DNA from: SIG575 sp045643165
GTDB lineage: Bacteria > Bacillota > Clostridia > Oscillospirales > Acutalibacteraceae
Direction of reading: 5' to 3'
Assembly (NCBI GenBank): GCA_045643165.1
Contig: JAZUKF010000152.1
Location: 1-10,573, forward strand
DNA: 10,573 nt
Shown: one piece after another, positions 6,956 to 10,573 of the stretch
Numbering within the stretch: the first letter of the stretch is position 1
How the letters are laid out: each line of letters begins with the position of its first letter
Notes under the pieces: generated by a model
The model's database searches: none
Told to the model about the DNA's origin: nothing
What the model saw: the letters and a program-made list of their open reading frames with translations, nothing else
Program-made: the position numbers and the translations under genes

Positions 6956-7180
6956 ATGACACTTGATGAATTGGAAATCGGAAAAACTTCTACGATATTA
7001 AATGTCGGGGGAGAAGGAGTTTTGCGATGCCGTTTTCTTGATATGGGCTTGATACCGAAAACGAAGGTTACCGTTGTAAAAGTTGCCCCTATGGGTGATC
7101 CGATCGAAATTTTAATCAGAGGTTATTCTTTGACCATAAGAATTGAGGAAGCAAAGCAAATTGAAATTGAGGAGGTTTAA
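6956..7180 (+). CDS. feoA: Ferrous iron transport protein A (FeoA)
   Basis: A 74-residue cytoplasmic protein of the FeoA SH3-like fold, needed for full activity of the FeoB iron channel. The family pattern is clear: a glycine-rich GGEGVLRCRFLDMGLIPKT segment at about 18-36, then a VVKVAPMGDPIEILIRGYSLTIR beta region and a basic-to-acidic end. Length is typical. The ribosome site GCGGAGGA precedes the ATG by a few bases. Its last codons (GAG GTT TAA) form part of the GGAGGT that serves feoB, so translation of the two is coupled. It begins 21 bases after the nucleoside hydrolase gene, with no terminator between. Confidence 0.95.
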   Translation: MTLDELEIGKTSTILNVGGEGVLRCRFLDMGLIPKTKVTVVKVAPMGDPIEILIRGYSLTIRIEEAKQIEIEEV

Positions 7181-7182
7181 AA

Positions 7183-9189
7183 ATGATTTTTGCTCTTGTC
7201 GGAAATCAGAATTGCGGTAAAACCACTCTTTTCAATGCGTTGACCGGTTCTAATCAGCATGTTGGGAATTTCCCCGGTGTTACAGTAGATCAAAAAGTCG
7301 GTGATATGCTTCATTTAAAAAAATGTTCTGTAGTAGATTTACCCGGCATTTATTCTATTCGACCTTATACAAACGAAGAAATCGTTACAAGAGATTTTAT
7401 TCTAAACGAAAAACCCGATGCGATCATTAACATCATTGATGCTACAAATATTGAAAGAAATTTATATCTTACTTTGCAACTTATAGAAATCGGTTTGCCT
7501 ATGGTTGTTGCGGTCAATATGATGGATGAAGTCAGAAATAACGGCGGTTCCATTGATTTCAAAGGTTTTTCTGAAATGTTAGGCGTTCCGGTGTTACCTA
7601 TCAGTGCCGCAAAAAATGAGGGTATCAGCGAACTTGAAAATGTTCTTTATCAGACCGCTAAAAATAAAGTTTTACCTAAAAAATACGATTTTTGTAAAAG
7701 CGGTGCCGTTCACAGATGTATTCATTCCGTTACCCATCTTGTTGAAGACCATGCGGAAATGATAAATGTTTCACCGAGATTTGCCGCAACTAAAGTGGTT
7801 GAGGATGATACATCATTTATTGAAAAACTTGAACTTACTAAAAATGAGCTTGAAACCATTGAACATTGCGTTATTGAAATGGAGTCCGAAACTGGACTTG
7901 ACAGAAATGCCGCTTTGGCTGATATGAGATATGCATTCATTGTTGATGCATGTGAAATGAATGTTGTCAAATGTAAAGAAAGCATTGAACGTGTCAGAAG
8001 TGTAAAAATAGATAAAATTCTTACCGGAAAATATTTGGCATTACCGCTTTTCTTTGTAATTATATTTGTTATATTTTATTTGTCATTCAGTCTTATCGGC
8101 GGATCATTAAGTAATTTATTATCAATGGGTATTGATGCTTTTACCAATATGGTCGATAATGGGCTTGTGGCTTACGGTATTAACCCCGTTGTCAGAAGTT
8201 TGCTGATTGACGGAGTGTTTTCCGGTGTGGGAAGTGTGCTTAGTTTCCTACCCATAGTTGTTACGTTGTTTTTCTTTTTGTCTATCCTTGAAGATTCAGG
8301 ATATATGGCAAGAGTTGCATTTGTAATGGATAAACTTTTAAGAAAAATAGGACTTTCCGGTAAAAGTATTGTTCCCATGCTTATCGGCTTCGGATGTACC
8401 GTTCCGGCTGTTATGTCAGCAAGGACACTTTCTTCCGAACGAGACAGAAAAATGACAATTATGCTTACTCCGTTTATGAGTTGTTCTGCAAAAATACCTA
8501 TTTATGCAGTCTTTTCGGCGGCATTTTTTCCGAAATACAGCGCATTTGTTATGATTGGGCTGTACATAACGGGAATAATTGTCGGAATTATATCCGCTTT
8601 AATCCTAAAGAAAACAGTTTTCAGAGGCAAACCCGTTCCTTTTGTTATGGAATTGCCTAATTACAGATTACCCTCAATGAAAAGTGTTTTGCTTTTGATA
8701 TGGGATAAGGCAAAAGATTTTTTGCAGAAAGCTTTTACCGTTATCTTTGTGGCAACTGTAATAATATGGTTCTTACAATCCTTTGATACAAGATTAAATG
8801 TTGTTAAAGAAAGTTCTGACAGTCTTTTGGCGGGTATCGGCAGATTTATTTCTCCGGTTTTTAAACCGCTCGGTTTTAATGATTGGAGATTGGCAACATC
8901 TCTTGTATCAGGTTTGACGGCGAAAGAGGCCGTTGTCAGCACTTTAAGTGTTTTGACCGGAACATCAATAGATAATATCGCATCAACTCTTTCGTCATTG
9001 ATGACTCCGTTAAGTGCCGTTAGTTTCTTGATATTCACATTGCTTTATACTCCCTGTGTTGCTTCCGTTTCATCAATCAGACGTGAATATAATTCAAGAA
9101 TAAAGGCAGGCGAAATTGTTATTTTTCAATGTTTTATTGCCTGGATTTTTGCATTTATTGTTTATTCCGTCGGCTCCTTGATATTTTGA
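7183..9189 (+). CDS. feoB: Ferrous iron transporter FeoB (GTPase-permease)
   Basis: This is the main Fe2+ importer of the Feo system. The N-terminal G domain has G1 GNQNCGKT at residues 7-14, a G2 region around NFPGVT, G3 DLPG at 52-55, G4 NMMD at 112-115 and a G5-like ISAAKN around 140-145, all intact. A helical linker leads to the membrane half, which carries two Gate motifs: GFGCTVPAVMSART (C405) and TPFMSCSAKIPIY (C434), with further helices to the C-terminus. At 668 residues it is a compact FeoB, shorter than the E. coli protein of about 770, mostly because the C-terminal extension is missing. A separate Cys-rich protein encoded next door may stand in for that tail. It starts 2 bases after feoA with GGAGGT at 7171-7176. 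Confidence 0.97.
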   Translation: MIFALVGNQNCGKTTLFNALTGSNQHVGNFPGVTVDQKVGDMLHLKKCSVVDLPGIYSIRPYTNEEIVTRDFILNEKPDAIINIIDATNIERNLYLTLQLIEIGLPMVVAVNMMDEVRNNGGSIDFKGFSEMLGVPVLPISAAKNEGISELENVLYQTAKNKVLPKKYDFCKSGAVHRCIHSVTHLVEDHAEMINVSPRFAATKVVEDDTSFIEKLELTKNELETIEHCVIEMESETGLDRNAALADMRYAFIVDACEMNVVKCKESIERVRSVKIDKILTGKYLALPLFFVIIFVIFYLSFSLIGGSLSNLLSMGIDAFTNMVDNGLVAYGINPVVRSLLIDGVFSGVGSVLSFLPIVVTLFFFLSILEDSGYMARVAFVMDKLLRKIGLSGKSIVPMLIGFGCTVPAVMSARTLSSERDRKMTIMLTPFMSCSAKIPIYAVFSAAFFPKYSAFVMIGLYITGIIVGIISALILKKTVFRGKPVPFVMELPNYRLPSMKSVLLLIWDKAKDFLQKAFTVIFVATVIIWFLQSFDTRLNVVKESSDSLLAGIGRFISPVFKPLGFNDWRLATSLVSGLTAKEAVVSTLSVLTGTSIDNIASTLSSLMTPLSAVSFLIFTLLYTPCVASVSSIRREYNSRIKAGEIVIFQCFIAWIFAFIVYSVGSLIF

Positions 9190-9198
9190 GGTGTAATA

Positions 9199-9360
9199 AT
9201 GAAAATTTCGGATTATATAATCATTTTTATTGTTGCCGTTCTTTTTGTTGCGGCAATAATTAAAATAGTGAAAATCAAAAAAAGCGGAAAATGTATTTCC
9301 TGCGGAACATGTAATGGATGTTCATGTGAAAATTGTAATAAAAATCAATCGGAGGTTTAA
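9199..9360 (+). CDS. FeoB-associated Cys-rich small membrane protein
   Basis: A 53-residue protein starting at an ATG 9 bases after feoB, with GAGGTG at 9188-9193 as ribosome site. Residues 5-25 are one hydrophobic membrane segment, followed by a basic KIVKIKKSGK stretch and a cluster CxxCxxCxxCxCxxC with Cys at 32, 35, 38, 41, 43 and 46. This matches the FeoB-associated Cys-rich membrane protein family seen after feoB in many Firmicutes. The tail probably faces the cytoplasm and may bind iron or act in handing it over; its actual role is not known. Its final codons contain GGAGGT, the ribosome site of the next gene, so it is coupled to the phosphoesterase downstream. It is easy to miss because of its size. 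Confidence 0.88.
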   Translation: MKISDYIIIFIVAVLFVAAIIKIVKIKKSGKCISCGTCNGCSCENCNKNQSEV

Positions 9361-9364
9361 TATC

Positions 9365-10573
9365 ATGAAAAAAATCATTTCTCTCATTTTATGTATCGGT
9401 ATAATTATTTCGGCAATTTCCGTTTCCTCTTTTGCAACGGTAATCAATTTGCCCGATTCGGACATTAAAAATGTAGTTTTAACTATGGATTCAACCACTT
9501 CAAGGCGTTTATGCTGGCGTACAAATGAGATAACCGCTTCCGATGTCGAAGTGACGGAAAACGGAGATTTGATTAAATCGAACACTTTTTATTTTTACGG
9601 AAGTGTTTCCGAATTTAAAGGCGAATATGTTCACAAAGCTGTTATTACAGGTTTGAAACCGGGAAAAAGTTATTCATACAGAGTCGGAGATATCAAAAAC
9701 AACCGTTGGAGTGATTACGGAAATTTTTATGTAGATGACTGTGATTCCGATTTTAAAATGATTGCTTTTGCCGATGTTCAGGCATTTGAGTATGAAGATT
9801 TTATCGAAGCATCGAAAATTGTCGCAAAGGCAATAGAAGTTTGTCCGGATGCGGAGTTTATTGCTGACTTAGGCGATTATGTAAATGATAGCACTCAACA
9901 GGAATGGGATAACTATTTTGATATATTTAAGTTTGCAAATACGTTTTGTACCCAGGTTCCCGTTGCAGGAAACCATGAAGGCAATTTTAAACACGGGTGG
10001 TTTGAAAATACATTTAATCTTAATGCCCCTGACGGTTGCAATAAAACGACAGGTGTTTATTATTCGTTTGATTACGGAAAAGCACATTTTGCAGTTTTGA
10101 ACACAAACGATATGTATCCCATGTCCCAACAGCAGATAAATTGGTTAAAAAACGATATGAACAGTTCAAAAGCTCAATGGAAAATAGTGTTGACTCACAG
10201 AGCATTGTATTCTGCCGGAAAGAATATTATCAAACCCGATACTGTTATGATGAGAAATGTACTTCTTCCCATAATGGATGAACTTGATATAGATCTTGTG
10301 CTTTCCGGACACGATCATATGTATATGAGAACAAAACAGTTATATGATCAGAAAAATGTTCAAAATATTACTTATATAAAAGAAATGTACGGTCAGGAAG
10401 AAACTACTTTTGCAGTTAATCCCGACGGAACAACTTATACAATTATAGGTACTGCCGGCACAAAGAGATATACTATAAGGGATTACAATTTCGGTTGTCT
10501 TTTTGATAAAGAAGTTATTGATAATTATTTTTCTCAGAAAACGGATATTTACGGAGGTATATTTACAACACTT
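9365..10573 (+). CDS. Secreted metallophosphoesterase with purple-acid-phosphatase-like layout (3' end cut by window)
   Basis: The frame is open for all 403 codons to the window edge. A Sec signal peptide ends at SSFA (A24). Residues of about 30-125 form a fibronectin-like domain (RLCWRT..., ITGLKPGKSYSYRVGD) as in the N-terminal domain of purple acid phosphatases. The metallophosphoesterase core follows in order: FADVQ with D137, GDYVND with D171, GNHEG with N203/H204, THRA with H278, and SGHDH with H316/H318. These six bind the two metals and the phosphate. The predicted role is extracytoplasmic hydrolysis of phosphate monoesters or nucleotides. The Tyr expected at GDxxY for the purple Fe(III) charge-transfer site is Asn174 here, so a non-purple enzyme of the same superfamily is likelier. 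It begins 4 bases after the Cys-rich gene. Confidence 0.88.
   Translation, partial: MKKIISLILCIGIIISAISVSSFATVINLPDSDIKNVVLTMDSTTSRRLCWRTNEITASDVEVTENGDLIKSNTFYFYGSVSEFKGEYVHKAVITGLKPGKSYSYRVGDIKNNRWSDYGNFYVDDCDSDFKMIAFADVQAFEYEDFIEASKIVAKAIEVCPDAEFIADLGDYVNDSTQQEWDNYFDIFKFANTFCTQVPVAGNHEGNFKHGWFENTFNLNAPDGCNKTTGVYYSFDYGKAHFAVLNTNDMYPMSQQQINWLKNDMNSSKAQWKIVLTHRALYSAGKNIIKPDTVMMRNVLLPIMDELDIDLVLSGHDHMYMRTKQLYDQKNVQNITYIKEMYGQEETTFAVNPDGTTYTIIGTAGTKRYTIRDYNFGCLFDKEVIDNYFSQKTDIYGGIFTTL

Noticed and set aside
8661..9038. 125-codon open frame on the minus strand
   Set aside because: It is antisense to well-conserved FeoB membrane helices, has no ribosome site or recognisable domain, and is a shadow of feoB.

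Overview
This AT-rich window looks like the chromosome of a low-GC Gram-positive anaerobe. The best guess is a gut Clostridia member of the Oscillospiraceae/Ruminococcus type. The reasons are GGAGG-type ribosome binding sites, short MKK-type Sec signal peptides, a lipobox substrate-binding protein, and feoA-feoB followed by a tiny Cys-rich FeoB-associated protein. The taxonomic call is inference.

There are two divergent transcription units separated by 207 bases (2584-2790).

Leftward (minus strand) is a cluster A-I (zinc/manganese-type) ABC importer in the order substrate-binding lipoprotein (1630-2583), ATPase (908-1615), permease (45-911). The start of a fourth gene with a signal-peptide-like N-terminus follows (1-40, cut by the window). 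Its promoter is TTGAAA-17-TAAAAT with an extended -10. A 27-base, nearly perfect inverted repeat (2604-2630) covers the predicted transcription start, as expected for a metal-sensing repressor.

Rightward (plus strand) is a run of seven genes from an extended -10 promoter (TTGCTT-17-TATAAT). They are a secreted PHP-domain phosphoesterase-like protein (2791-4113), a secreted alpha/beta-hydrolase-like protein (4136-5998), a cytosolic nucleoside hydrolase family protein (6026-6934), FeoA (6956-7180), FeoB (7183-9189), a 53-residue membrane Cys-rich FeoB partner (9199-9360), and a secreted metallophosphoesterase with a purple-acid-phosphatase-like architecture (9365 to beyond the window end). Gaps between these genes are 2 to 27 bases and I see no terminator between them, so co-transcription is likely.

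Taken together the locus pairs import of two divalent metals (zinc or manganese leftward, ferrous iron rightward) with several exported hydrolases, two of which belong to metal-dependent phosphoesterase families. A plausible reading is nutrient scavenging: exported enzymes strip phosphate or acyl groups from nucleotides or lipids, nucleosides are split inside the cell, and the transporters supply the metals these enzymes need. The gene content is seen directly; the joint function is inferred. No tRNA, rRNA, CRISPR array, insertion sequence or phage gene is visible.
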